Assembly (NCBI GenBank): GCA_910588965.1
Contig: CAJUSO010000026.1
Location: 1 to 32,695 of the forward strand
Direction of reading: 5' to 3'
DNA from: an uncultured Lachnospiraceae bacterium
Lineage (GTDB): Bacteria > Bacillota > Clostridia > Lachnospirales > Lachnospiraceae
Length of the DNA stretch: 32,695 bases
Under the pieces are notes generated by a model. It had not been told where the DNA came from. It did no database searches and was given only the letters and a program-made list of their open reading frames with translations. Position 1 is the first letter of the stretch. Every line of letters begins with the position of its first letter. The position numbers and the translations under genes are program-made. This document shows, piece by piece, positions 24,919-31,943 of this stretch.

Positions 24919-25377
24919 TTGAGGCAAGTACAGATATTAGAAGACGCCCTAAAACAGGCAATTACCCGCGATATCTTAGAAGCGCTTCCCGATTGGTTCG
25001 GGATTCCAGAAGCCAGGGAAGAGTATATCTTAGGAAGCGCCGGGAAGCTATTTTTTTGCGCTTATGACAGAGAACGGCCGATAGGGTTCCTATACCTAGA
25101 GGAAACCGGGAGGGATACCGTTGAAATCGCCGTGATGGGAGTGCGCAAGGAATACCACCGGCAGGGGCTGGGCAGGAAGCTGTTTGGCTGCGCAAAAGAA
25201 GCCGCCCGCCGGCAGGGATATTCTTTCATCCAGGTAAAGACCGTAGAGATGGGGCATTATGCAGAGTATGACCGCACGAACCTATTTTACCTTTCCCTTG
25301 GGTTCCGGGAATTTGAGGTATTCCCAACCTTATGGGACGCACATAACCCATGCCAGGTTTATATTATGGCATTATAG
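24919..25377 (+). CDS. GNAT-family N-acetyltransferase
   Basis: A 152-aa protein starting with TTG at 24919, supported by AAGGAG 9 nt upstream. The acetyl-CoA binding motif A is clear: VMGVRKEYHRQGLGRKLF, with R-Q-G-L-G at 81-85. Strand and loop follow as FIQVKTVEMGHYAEYDRTNLFYLSLGFREFEVF, as in GNATs acting on small molecules or proteins. The substrate cannot be assigned. It is 37 nt after the histidine kinase stop and on the same strand, so read-through is possible, but nothing links it functionally. It converges with the ArsC/Spx-like gene (18 nt between stops). Confidence 0.85.
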   Translation: MRQVQILEDALKQAITRDILEALPDWFGIPEAREEYILGSAGKLFFCAYDRERPIGFLYLEETGRDTVEIAVMGVRKEYHRQGLGRKLFGCAKEAARRQGYSFIQVKTVEMGHYAEYDRTNLFYLSLGFREFEVFPTLWDAHNPCQVYIMAL

Positions 25378-25395
25378 GAAACGGCAGCTTTTCTT

Positions 25396-25755
25396 TCAGG
25401 AAATCAGCAGCTTTTCCCATTCCTCTGGCTTAAATCCCGTTGCAACGCCCTGTTCTGTAACCAGGATAGGGCGTTTTACCAGCATGCCATCCGTAGACAG
25501 CAGGTTATACTTTTCCTCTAAGGACATATCTTTCAGCTTGTCTTTTAGCTTCATTTCCTTGTAAAGCATCCCGCTGCTATTGAAAAAACGCTTAATATCC
25601 AGGCCGCTTTTTTCGTGCCACTCCTGTAACTCCTCTTTCGTAGGGTTTTCTTCCTTGATATGCCGGGATGTGAACGGCGCCTGGCGTTCCTGCAGCCACT
25701 TCCTGGCCTTCTGGCAAGTGCTGCATTTTGGGTATTCTACAAATAAAACCTCCAT
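25396..25755 (-). CDS. ArsC/Spx-family thioredoxin-fold protein
   Basis: A 119-aa product from the ATG at 25755 with AAAGGAGG upstream; an ATG eight codons earlier is less likely. It has the N-terminal thioredoxin-like strand and CxxC motif (CSTC, Cys11 and Cys14), KARKWL, the region with FFNSSGMLYKEM, and the late MLVKRPILV cis-Pro motif of the Spx/arsenate reductase-like family (YffB/MgsR type). True Spx regulators have a similar CxxC, but the rest here resembles the 'arsenate reductase family protein' group. Its partner is unknown: it could be redox-regulatory or a glutaredoxin-like reductase. No ars genes are near. Confidence 0.85.
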   Translation of the reverse strand: MEVLFVEYPKCSTCQKARKWLQERQAPFTSRHIKEENPTKEELQEWHEKSGLDIKRFFNSSGMLYKEMKLKDKLKDMSLEEKYNLLSTDGMLVKRPILVTEQGVATGFKPEEWEKLLIS

Positions 25756-25859
25756 ATATCCTGCCTCCTTTCCTCTCAATCATTTGTTATCACAGTCTTT
25801 ATAAAGCTTTCCAATCCCTTCCTGGGGCAACCGCCCCCATGCTGTATGGCGCCAGATGT

Positions 25860-26915
25860 TTATGGCGCATCTGCCGGGTAATCACCCCTGTCCACAGCCA
25901 GTTCATAACCAATACGCCCTATCCTGCGGCTTAAGCACATCCTGCATTCTGCGGCTTCATCCCCTGTACAGATCTTATTGTCATACAGCTCGTACTTCTT
26001 ACGGACGGAAGCAGGGGACAGGTTGGGCATCACCACATTGGCTCCCGCCTGGATGCCTTTTTCACGGCCATTCGGATCTATCGTCCCCAATGCCGTCGTA
26101 GCCGGAAGGAGAAGCTTGGGCAGCATGAGGCGCAGCAGGCCTATCATAAACAGCGTCAATTCCACCGTCCCCTGGGGTTCATTGGCAAAAGGGGTATCAT
26201 GGTGGGGAATGAAAGGGCCGATGCCTACCATATGGGGCTCCAGCTCCCGGATAAACAGCATGTCCTCTGCAAGATGGGACGGCGTCTGCCCGGGGCTCCC
26301 AACCATGAACCCTGTGCCTGTCTGGAAGCCAATCCCTTTCAAGTCCCACAGGCATTGCTTGCGCTTATCCGAAGAGAGCCCTGGGGGATGCAGCCTGCCA
26401 TAATGGGCCGTGTCTGCGGTTTCATGGCGCAGCAGGTAACGGTCCGCGCCTGCCTGGAACAGACGCTGATAGCTTTCCAATGTACGCTCGCCAATGGAAA
26501 GGGTAATGGCACAATCTGGATAGGATGCCTTGATGGACCGGACAATCCCCTCCAGCTTTTCCTGGGTGAACCAGCCGTCTTCCCCGCCCTGGAGCACAAA
26601 AGTGCGGAACCCCAGCCCATAGCCGATATGGCAGCATTCCATAATCTCATCTTCCGTCAGGCGGTAGCGGGCCGCATCCTGGTTACTCCTGCGGATCCCA
26701 CAGTAATAGCAGTCATTTTTGCAGTAATTTGTAAACTCAATCAGGCCTCTGGCATAGATTCTGTTAGAAAAATAGCGGCGCTGCCATTTCCTCGCCTTTT
26801 GGAACAGGTATCCGGAAAGCTGGCTATCGCGGTTTTCGATAAGCTGTACCCACTCTTCTTTTGTAAGATGCGAAGCCGCTTCTAATTTGTCAATCAGACC
26901 ATATAAAAAATCCAT
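25860..26915 (-). CDS. hydE: [FeFe] hydrogenase H-cluster radical SAM maturase HydE
   Basis: A 351-aa radical SAM enzyme. The cluster motif CxxxCxxC is Cys65, Cys69 and Cys72 (NYCKNDCYYCG followed by IRR). Then come RYRLTEDEI, FVLQGGEDGWFT, TLSIGER, YLLRHETADTAHYGRLHP, TGFMVGSPGQT and GIGPFIPHHDTPFA, all characteristic of HydE rather than biotin synthase or PylB. The C-terminal end keeps a CRMC pair. HydE, with HydF and HydG, builds the di-iron subcluster of [FeFe] hydrogenase. HydF and HydG genes are not in this window. The start has GGGAGGAG upstream. It is preceded by a 537-bp region without genes. Confidence 0.93.
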   Translation of the reverse strand: MDFLYGLIDKLEAASHLTKEEWVQLIENRDSQLSGYLFQKARKWQRRYFSNRIYARGLIEFTNYCKNDCYYCGIRRSNQDAARYRLTEDEIMECCHIGYGLGFRTFVLQGGEDGWFTQEKLEGIVRSIKASYPDCAITLSIGERTLESYQRLFQAGADRYLLRHETADTAHYGRLHPPGLSSDKRKQCLWDLKGIGFQTGTGFMVGSPGQTPSHLAEDMLFIRELEPHMVGIGPFIPHHDTPFANEPQGTVELTLFMIGLLRLMLPKLLLPATTALGTIDPNGREKGIQAGANVVMPNLSPASVRKKYELYDNKICTGDEAAECRMCLSRRIGRIGYELAVDRGDYPADAP

Positions 26916-26999
26916 ATCTCCTCCCGTCGCCTTACTCCCCTAAAGGACCTATACGAACTTAAACCCAGCACACGCATCCCCATACTGTATTGCTGCGGG

Positions 27000-27097
27000 C
27001 AATGCCCCAAGCGCCGTGCTTGCATGGGCACTTGGCTGCCATAAGGAATTGCCGTGAGCCAATGCACCAAGCGCCGTGCCTGCTGGGCATTTGGCGC
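27000..27097. repeat. Two-copy extragenic hairpin repeat
   Basis: The copies share AATGC-CCAAGCGCCGTGC and TGGGCA(C/T)TTGG, about 60 bp apart. Each can fold (CCAAG-c-GCC with GGC-a-(C/T)TTGG). In the second copy one arm is C to T, leaving a G-T pair, so the fold is kept. Confidence 0.55.
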
Positions 27098-27138
27098 ATG
27101 CCGCGGGGGACAGAGCCCCCAGCTTTCAAAACAACAAG

Positions 27139-27164
27139 CCCCCTATACCAGAAGGCATAGGGGG
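27139..27164 (-). terminator. Probable terminator of the sugar transporter operon
   Basis: CCCCCTAT-a-CC pairs with GG-c-ATAGGGGG around a 4-nt AGAA loop. In the - direction it is followed by a T-rich stretch (CTTGTTGTTTTG). It lies about 290 bp after the last permease stop, so the distance is long. Confidence 0.5.
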
Positions 27165-27452
27165 ACAGTATTCCTTAGCAATTTCTACCATAACACATCT
27201 TACCCGCTCCCTTCCCATAAGGTACTCCTTCCGGTCAGGCCTGCTTTTTTATTCCTATCTGCAAATCCTCTATTTCCCGTCGCCCATACCGGCAGGGAAC
27301 CTATAGAAGATGGCACAGAACAAGGTCTGCAGTCAGAAACTCTTCCTGCGCACCTCTCTTTGGCTATGGTATCATACTCTGCAAAAAAACTCAACTATTT
27401 TTCAAAAATAACAGCCTAATGGGAAGCATCCCACTTCCTTTTGCATAGGGCC

Positions 27453-28346
27453 TTACTTCACAGCCCCATTCACCACGCCGCTCAAGATTTGCTTCTGGCA
27501 AATCAGGTAGAACAGGATAATCGGCAGCAGCGCCAGCAGGTAGGAAGCAAACGCCAGGTTGTAGTTCGCCCCGAACTGTGTCTGGAAGGACAGCTGTGCC
27601 AATGGCAGCGTATTCTTAGAGCCAGACATAATTACCAATGGCGTCATTACGTCATTCCAAGTCCCCAATGCCGTCAGAATAGCTACTGTGGCATGCATGG
27701 GTTTCATGATGGGGAAGATAATCTTCCAATACGTCGTCCAGGTCGTCGCCCCGTCCACAAAGGCCGCCTCTTCCAAGGCAATGGGGATATTGGTCAGATA
27801 CCCGGAATACAGCAGCACATTCATCGGCATGTAGAACACCGTGTACAGCAGGATAACCCCAAACATATTGTCTAACTGCAGGATAGCCGTCTGCTTTACC
27901 AAAGGCATCATCAGGATGGCAAAGGGCACGAACATACCGCTTACAACATAGAAATAAATCAGCTTATACCCTTTCTTCTTGGCCTTGCTGCGCCCTACCA
28001 CATACCCCAGCATGGAATGGAGCACAATGGACAGTACCACGGTCACCACGGTAATCAGCAAGCTGTTAAACAGGGAGTTCCAAAAATCCGTTACCCTCAT
28101 GGCTTCCGCAAAATTCGAGAAGCTCCAGCTCTTGGGCAATGAAAGGATACCGGAAATGCTGTTCGTCATTTCCGAAGGCTGCTTAAATGCAATCACTAAC
28201 GTCATATAAAGGGGGAAGATAATCGTGGAAAGCCCCAAAATCAGCAGCACGGTTACCGGCCAGTTCACTTCCCTGGCAGCTTGCTTCCTTACCTTTGCCA
28301 AAACGCTTTTCTTAAATTCGTCGTTTGTCTGCATATTTTGATTCAT
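27453..28346 (-). CDS. CUT1 carbohydrate ABC transporter permease (MalG-like)
   Basis: A 297-aa inner membrane protein with six TM segments. The EAA loop reads EEAAFVDGATTWTTYWKIIFP, with typical downstream TALGTWNDVMTPLVIM. The ATG at 28346 overlaps the upstream stop by one base (TGATG) and has GAGGAG upstream. It pairs with the MalF-like protein encoded immediately before. The ATPase is presumably a shared MsmK/UgpC-type protein outside the window. Substrate is unknown; the AraC neighbour suggests an inducible oligosaccharide or glycoside. Confidence 0.92.
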   Translation of the reverse strand: MNQNMQTNDEFKKSVLAKVRKQAAREVNWPVTVLLILGLSTIIFPLYMTLVIAFKQPSEMTNSISGILSLPKSWSFSNFAEAMRVTDFWNSLFNSLLITVVTVVLSIVLHSMLGYVVGRSKAKKKGYKLIYFYVVSGMFVPFAILMMPLVKQTAILQLDNMFGVILLYTVFYMPMNVLLYSGYLTNIPIALEEAAFVDGATTWTTYWKIIFPIMKPMHATVAILTALGTWNDVMTPLVIMSGSKNTLPLAQLSFQTQFGANYNLAFASYLLALLPIILFYLICQKQILSGVVNGAVK

Positions 28347-29218
28347 CACAACTGCTCCTCTCTCTTATTGGTAAAGCTCATCTGCATGACTGAAATCACT
28401 ACAATGACAACAAAGAACAGCACTGCGTTTGCACTCTGGAACCCAAACTGGCCGCCTGACATACCGTTGTTATAAATCAGGTAGGAAATGGACTCCGTGC
28501 TCTGTGCCGGGCCGCCTTTCGTCATAGCCATTACCTGGTCAAATACCATCAGGAAGTTCTTCATGCAAAGCACCATGTTGATGCTGAAAAACGGGAGGAT
28601 TAACGGGAAGGTGAGGTATTTGAATTTGCCCCAGCCGCTTACCCCGTCAATAGCCCCGGCCTCGTATACTTCCGCCGGGACAGTCTGCAGGCCCGATATG
28701 TAGATAATCGTGTTCATCGCAATCGCCTGCCATGCGCAGACAATCATAATTGCCACCCATGCCCAGGAGGTGCTGGAAAGGATGCTGGTCCCTTCCCCGC
28801 CCAGCATCTTCGTGAATGCCGGGAAGATGTAGGTGAAAATATAGCTGAAAATATAGCCCACTACCAAGGAGCCTAATACATTTGGGATAAAGTACATGCC
28901 CCTTAAGGTGTTTTTAAACTTAATCTTGCTGTTCAAGCCCATGGCCAGCAGCAAGCTGATTACGTTTGTCACAACCGTGGACACAATCGCCAGGCGGAAG
29001 GTAAACCAATAGGATTTCCCTACCCTGCCGTCTGTGAATAAGTCCATATAATTACGCAGCCCAACCCAGTCAAAATCCCCATAGCCTTTGAAATTCGTGA
29101 AGCTGTAAATAACACCCTGGATTAAGGGCAGCGTGTTAAACAAGAAAAACAGCGCTACAATTGGAATTGTAATTGCCAAATATGTGGCTTCCTTGCCCAT
29201 TTTCTTCTTCGTTCCCAT
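28346..29218 (-). CDS. CUT1 carbohydrate ABC transporter permease (MalF/UgpA-like)
   Basis: A 290-aa permease. The ATG at 29218 is preferred because AGAAAGGG lies 9 nt before it and directly abuts the alternative in-frame ATG at 29227. A short basic cytoplasmic tail (TKKKMGKE) is followed by six TM helices and the EAA loop EAGAIDGVSGWGKFKYLTFP. It follows the binding-protein gene by about 33 nt and is translationally coupled to the MalG-like gene. Confidence 0.92.
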   Translation of the reverse strand: MGTKKKMGKEATYLAITIPIVALFFLFNTLPLIQGVIYSFTNFKGYGDFDWVGLRNYMDLFTDGRVGKSYWFTFRLAIVSTVVTNVISLLLAMGLNSKIKFKNTLRGMYFIPNVLGSLVVGYIFSYIFTYIFPAFTKMLGGEGTSILSSTSWAWVAIMIVCAWQAIAMNTIIYISGLQTVPAEVYEAGAIDGVSGWGKFKYLTFPLILPFFSINMVLCMKNFLMVFDQVMAMTKGGPAQSTESISYLIYNNGMSGGQFGFQSANAVLFFVVIVVISVMQMSFTNKREEQL

Positions 29219-29251
29219 AATGTCCATCCCTTTCTTAGATTCTATGCGTTT

Positions 29252-30526
29252 TTACTGCCCGGATCCATACTCCTCTACCTTGCGGATAATGTCCCGGTTG
29301 TAGCGGAGCCAGTCTTTGTCAAATTTCTGTAGGAATGCGTCTTTGTCCTGTTCCATCAGGAAAGTCTGGATCATGCCGTCCACTGCCATCTCAGACGGAT
29401 AATGGTGGTCATGGTAATCCGACATCTTGCCTTCTTCAATATAGCTTGCCATGCCGTCCAGCATCGGCGCCAATGTAAAGGCCTCATCCTTGCAGGGGAC
29501 TGCATTCTGGTCATCCAGGTAGGACTGCATATTGTCATGCTCTAACAGGAAATCCAGCACTTCGTAAGCAGCCTCTTTATCCTTGCACTCTTTGGTCAGG
29601 CAGAACTGCAGGTCAATACCGGAATTTAAGACATTCTTGGAAGCATCGTCATTGGCCGGCATCACAAAGGAATCAATATCCATATCCGGGTTCACCGACT
29701 TAATCTGGGGAACGGCATAACTCCCAATCGCGTACATAGCGGTTTCCCCATTGGCAAAGGCGATACAGGCATCGTTATAATTATAAGCAAAGGGGCCGGA
29801 CTGCCCGTATTTCAGCATTTCCAGAACCCGGTCTGCCACTTGGCCGTAATTTTCCTGGAAGGTGGTCTCCTTCCGGTTTACCTGGGCGCACACGTCCGCC
29901 GGGGCAAGCCCGACTGCCAGGGCATTCCATGGGGCAAGGCAGGTCCAAGTGTCGCGGAACCCGAAATACAAGGGCTGGATCTGTTCGGACTGGATTTGCT
30001 CGCACAGGGCGATGAACTCGCTCCATGTGGTAGGGATTTGCCATCCATGTTCCTGGAACATCGCCCGGTTGTACAGCACGCCTGCTGCATTCGCCACATA
30101 GGGGACGCCAAACGTCCCTTCCGTCGGCACGAATTCCAGGCCTTCCAGCATCTCCAGGTAAGCAGGCTTAATGGACTTGAGCCCTTCATAATCTGAAACA
30201 TCCGCCAGAATATTGGCGTCCACAAAATAGGAATAATTCATATCCCCGCCAATCCCAATAATATCCGGGTAATCTTCCCGGACAAGCTTCGTTTTCAGGA
30301 TGGTCATTGCATCATTCGGCGACTCGATAACCAATTGGATATCATCGTGGGCCGCGTTAAATTCCTCCTGCAGGCGTTCAAAAACAGCGACTGCTTCCGG
30401 CTTATACTGCAGGACATGGATTTGCGTCACCCCATCCTGGCCAGAATCCCCACAGCCAGCCAGTATGGATGACGCACACAGAACGCTTAACATGAACACC
30501 GTACACTTTTTGATAAGTTTACGCAT
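29252..30526 (-). CDS. Extracellular sugar-binding lipoprotein (family 1)
   Basis: A 424-aa solute-binding protein. Signal peptide with lipobox SILAGC (Cys25). The fold signature of family 1 is visible: AVFERLQEEFNAAHDDIQLVIES, YPDIIGIGGDMNYSYFV, GVPYVANAAGVLYNRAMFQEHG, WSEFIALCEQI, and FANGETAMYAIGSYAVPQIK. It delivers ligand to the two permeases encoded downstream. The start is supported by AAAGGAG. It is divergent from the AraC regulator and is probably activated by it. The length is usual for the family, unlike the 868-aa binding protein of the other operon. Confidence 0.93.
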   Translation of the reverse strand: MRKLIKKCTVFMLSVLCASSILAGCGDSGQDGVTQIHVLQYKPEAVAVFERLQEEFNAAHDDIQLVIESPNDAMTILKTKLVREDYPDIIGIGGDMNYSYFVDANILADVSDYEGLKSIKPAYLEMLEGLEFVPTEGTFGVPYVANAAGVLYNRAMFQEHGWQIPTTWSEFIALCEQIQSEQIQPLYFGFRDTWTCLAPWNALAVGLAPADVCAQVNRKETTFQENYGQVADRVLEMLKYGQSGPFAYNYNDACIAFANGETAMYAIGSYAVPQIKSVNPDMDIDSFVMPANDDASKNVLNSGIDLQFCLTKECKDKEAAYEVLDFLLEHDNMQSYLDDQNAVPCKDEAFTLAPMLDGMASYIEEGKMSDYHDHHYPSEMAVDGMIQTFLMEQDKDAFLQKFDKDWLRYNRDIIRKVEEYGSGQ

Positions 30527-30556
30527 TACTCATATCTCCTTTCGCTTTCTGAATAC

Positions 30557-30568
30557 CAAATGCATTTG
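30557..30568. promoter_or_regulatory. 12-bp perfect palindrome in the transporter leader
   Basis: CAAATGCATTTG lies between the -10 box of the - strand promoter and the binding-protein start codon, a position suited to a repressor or CcpA-independent control site. It does not match a cre consensus. Confidence 0.4.
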
Positions 30569-30584
30569 ATTCTCTTTAGTATAT

Positions 30585-30593
30585 AGTATAACA
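30585..30593 (-). promoter_or_regulatory. Extended -10 promoter of the sugar transporter operon
   Basis: On the - strand TGTTATACT provides TATACT with an upstream TG. A weak TTTTAA occupies the -35 region (30608-30613), overlapping the AraC-site candidates, as expected for an activator-dependent promoter. Confidence 0.6.
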
Positions 30594-30598
30594 TGGCA

Positions 30599-30653
30599 TT
30601 TTACCGCTTAAAATATCGCCGTTTTACCACTTTTATCCCATTATGCGATATTT
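30599..30653. promoter_or_regulatory. Candidate AraC-regulator binding sites
   Basis: Two direct repeats TTTTACC(G/A)C start at 30599 and 30622, 23 bp apart, close to the two-turn spacing of AraC-family half-sites. A 9-bp inverted repeat AAATATCGC/GCGATATTT (30611-30619, 30645-30653) overlaps them. Both lie between the two divergent promoters. Confidence 0.55.
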
Positions 30654-30663
30654 ATCTTTTTAC

Positions 30664-30692
30664 TTGCATATCAGGTGGCATTTTGGTATATT
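30664..30692 (+). promoter_or_regulatory. Promoter of the AraC-family regulator gene
   Basis: TTGCAT (30664-30669), a 17-bp spacer and TATATT (30687-30692) form a good sigma-A promoter. The start codon at 30724 follows with AGGAGG in between. Confidence 0.7.
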
Positions 30693-30723
30693 AAACATAC
30701 TAAGAAAATACAGGAGGTTCCCC

Positions 30724-31581
30724 ATGGATGTTTTGAACAAGGACTTGAAATTCTCAATTTTTCCAAATGAAAATTTTGTGGATCTCAGCTTGTACCAATT
30801 CGGCTGGGAAAAGACGGTTCCCTCCCATTCTTATGGGCCTGCTGCAAGGAACCACTACCTGTTCCATTACGTCATCTCCGGGACAGGCACCCTGTTTGCC
30901 AATAACTCCTCCGGCGCCACGGACACCTACCATATCAAAAGCGGGCAAGGCTTTATGATTTTCCCCGGCCAGATCAATACCTATGTCTCGGATCCGCACC
31001 TGCCCTGGGAATACACCTGGGTGGAATTTGACGGGCTCCGGGTAAAGGAATCCCTCCGCATCGCCGGTTTATCCCAGGATGCGCCTGTGTACCGGGCGAA
31101 ATCCAAAGGCTTACGTGAAACCATGATGCAGGAAATGCTGTACTTGGTAGAGCATGGGGACGAAGCCCCCTTCCATCTGATTGGGCACCTTTACCTTTTC
31201 TTCGATGCAATGCTGCGCTCTATCACACCAGAACAGGCCTATACTGGGAAACGGCTGCAGGACTTCTATATCCGGGAAGCCCTTGCCTACATTGAACAGA
31301 ATTTCCAGAACGATATTTCCGTTGAGGATTTAGCCAAGGTCTGCGGGCTGAACCGAAGCTACTTCGGGAAAATCTTTAAGGGATCCACTGGGAAGACGCC
31401 CCAGCAGTTTTTGCTGGACTACCGAATGATTAAGGCAACGGAACTCCTTAAGCTTACGAAATTATCTATCGGGGATGTGGGCAATGCGGTGGGGTATGCG
31501 AACCAGCTCCATTTCTCCAGGGCATTTAAGAACTTGTACGGACGGTCGCCGCGGGAATGGCGGAATGAGAACCGGGTGTGA
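30724..31581 (+). CDS. AraC-family transcriptional regulator with cupin sensor
   Basis: A 285-aa regulator from the ATG at 30724 with AGGAGG 7 nt upstream. The N-terminal cupin (about 20-120) has HYLFHYVISGTGTLF and the GQGFMIFPGQINTY strand, a sugar-sensing fold. Residues 185-284 hold the double helix-turn-helix domain (VEDLAKVCGLNRSYFGKIFK; IGDVGNAVGYANQLHFSRAFKNLYGRSPREWR). It is divergent from, and almost certainly regulates, the CUT1 operon. The effector sugar cannot be read from sequence. Confidence 0.92.
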   Translation: MDVLNKDLKFSIFPNENFVDLSLYQFGWEKTVPSHSYGPAARNHYLFHYVISGTGTLFANNSSGATDTYHIKSGQGFMIFPGQINTYVSDPHLPWEYTWVEFDGLRVKESLRIAGLSQDAPVYRAKSKGLRETMMQEMLYLVEHGDEAPFHLIGHLYLFFDAMLRSITPEQAYTGKRLQDFYIREALAYIEQNFQNDISVEDLAKVCGLNRSYFGKIFKGSTGKTPQQFLLDYRMIKATELLKLTKLSIGDVGNAVGYANQLHFSRAFKNLYGRSPREWRNENRV

Positions 31582-31636
31582 ACGGCGCCCTGTTTGGAAA
31601 ACGGTATGGAACGGAGGGCGGCATCATGGCCTTTTC

Positions 31637-31785
31637 ATGATGAACCCTCCAAGGGCAATCCACCAGCGGCTTATCCTGAAATTGTGCCAGGCTATCACAA
31701 ACTACATGGACGAAAAAGGCGGCAGCTGCGAAGTATTCCCTGCCCCTTTTGCCGTATTCCTGAATGAAGATGATAAGAATGGAAG
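31637..31785 (+). pseudogene. Fragment of a Uma2-family (DUF820) nuclease gene
   Basis: Translated from 31637, the first 45 or so codons read MNPPRAIHQRLILKL, then ITNYMDEKGG, VFPAPFAVFLNEDD. This matches the early part of Uma2 nucleases (HQ, helix, a Gly-Cys turn, APF-V-L--DD), which normally run to about 190 aa and carry the PD-(D/E)XK core after this point. Here the match stops abruptly at about 31785. No ribosome binding site is evident. I read it as a 5' remnant; similarity was judged by eye. Confidence 0.5.
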
Positions 31786-31840
31786 GACACAAGGCAATAT
31801 GCATTTCCCCTGGCTTGAGCATCAGGGTTGGGGATCTGCT

Positions 31841-31927
31841 CCCGAAAACGCCCGGTTAAAGACGCCCTGGCGCCCATCCAAAGCAGCAACGGCTTTGGTG
31901 GGCGCCAGGGTGTTTTCGGGCGTCTTT
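31841..31927. terminator. Large nested hairpin between convergent genes
   Basis: The core stem pairs 31865-31884 with 31892-31910 (19 bp, one bulged T, 7-nt loop). Outside it AAAGACGCC (31858-31866) faces GGCGTCTTT (31919-31927), and CCGAAAAC (31842-31849) faces GTTTTCGG, giving alternative outer stems. Short T-runs follow on both sides. It is probably a bidirectional terminator for the AraC gene and the LRR protein gene. Confidence 0.7.
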
Positions 31928-31943
31928 ATCTGACTGCGGTTCT

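Larger units (their letters stand above)
26916..27452. other. Gene-free region between HydE and the sugar transporter
   Basis: No ORF with family signature is seen. It holds two copies of a roughly 60-bp element (27000-27040 and 27060-27097), each with CCAAGCGCC and a facing GGGCA-(C/T)TTGG arm. A hairpin at 27139-27164 may terminate the - strand operon. The rest (27170-27450) is featureless apart from short A-rich runs. The promoter for hydE should lie near 26930-27000 but no clear box is visible. Confidence 0.5.

Noticed and set aside
25860..26915. Biotin synthase or PylB instead of HydE
   Set aside because: The motif set (NYCKNDCYYCG-IRR, HETADTAHYGRLHP, GPFIPHHDTPFA) fits HydE, and no biotin or pyrrolysine genes are near.
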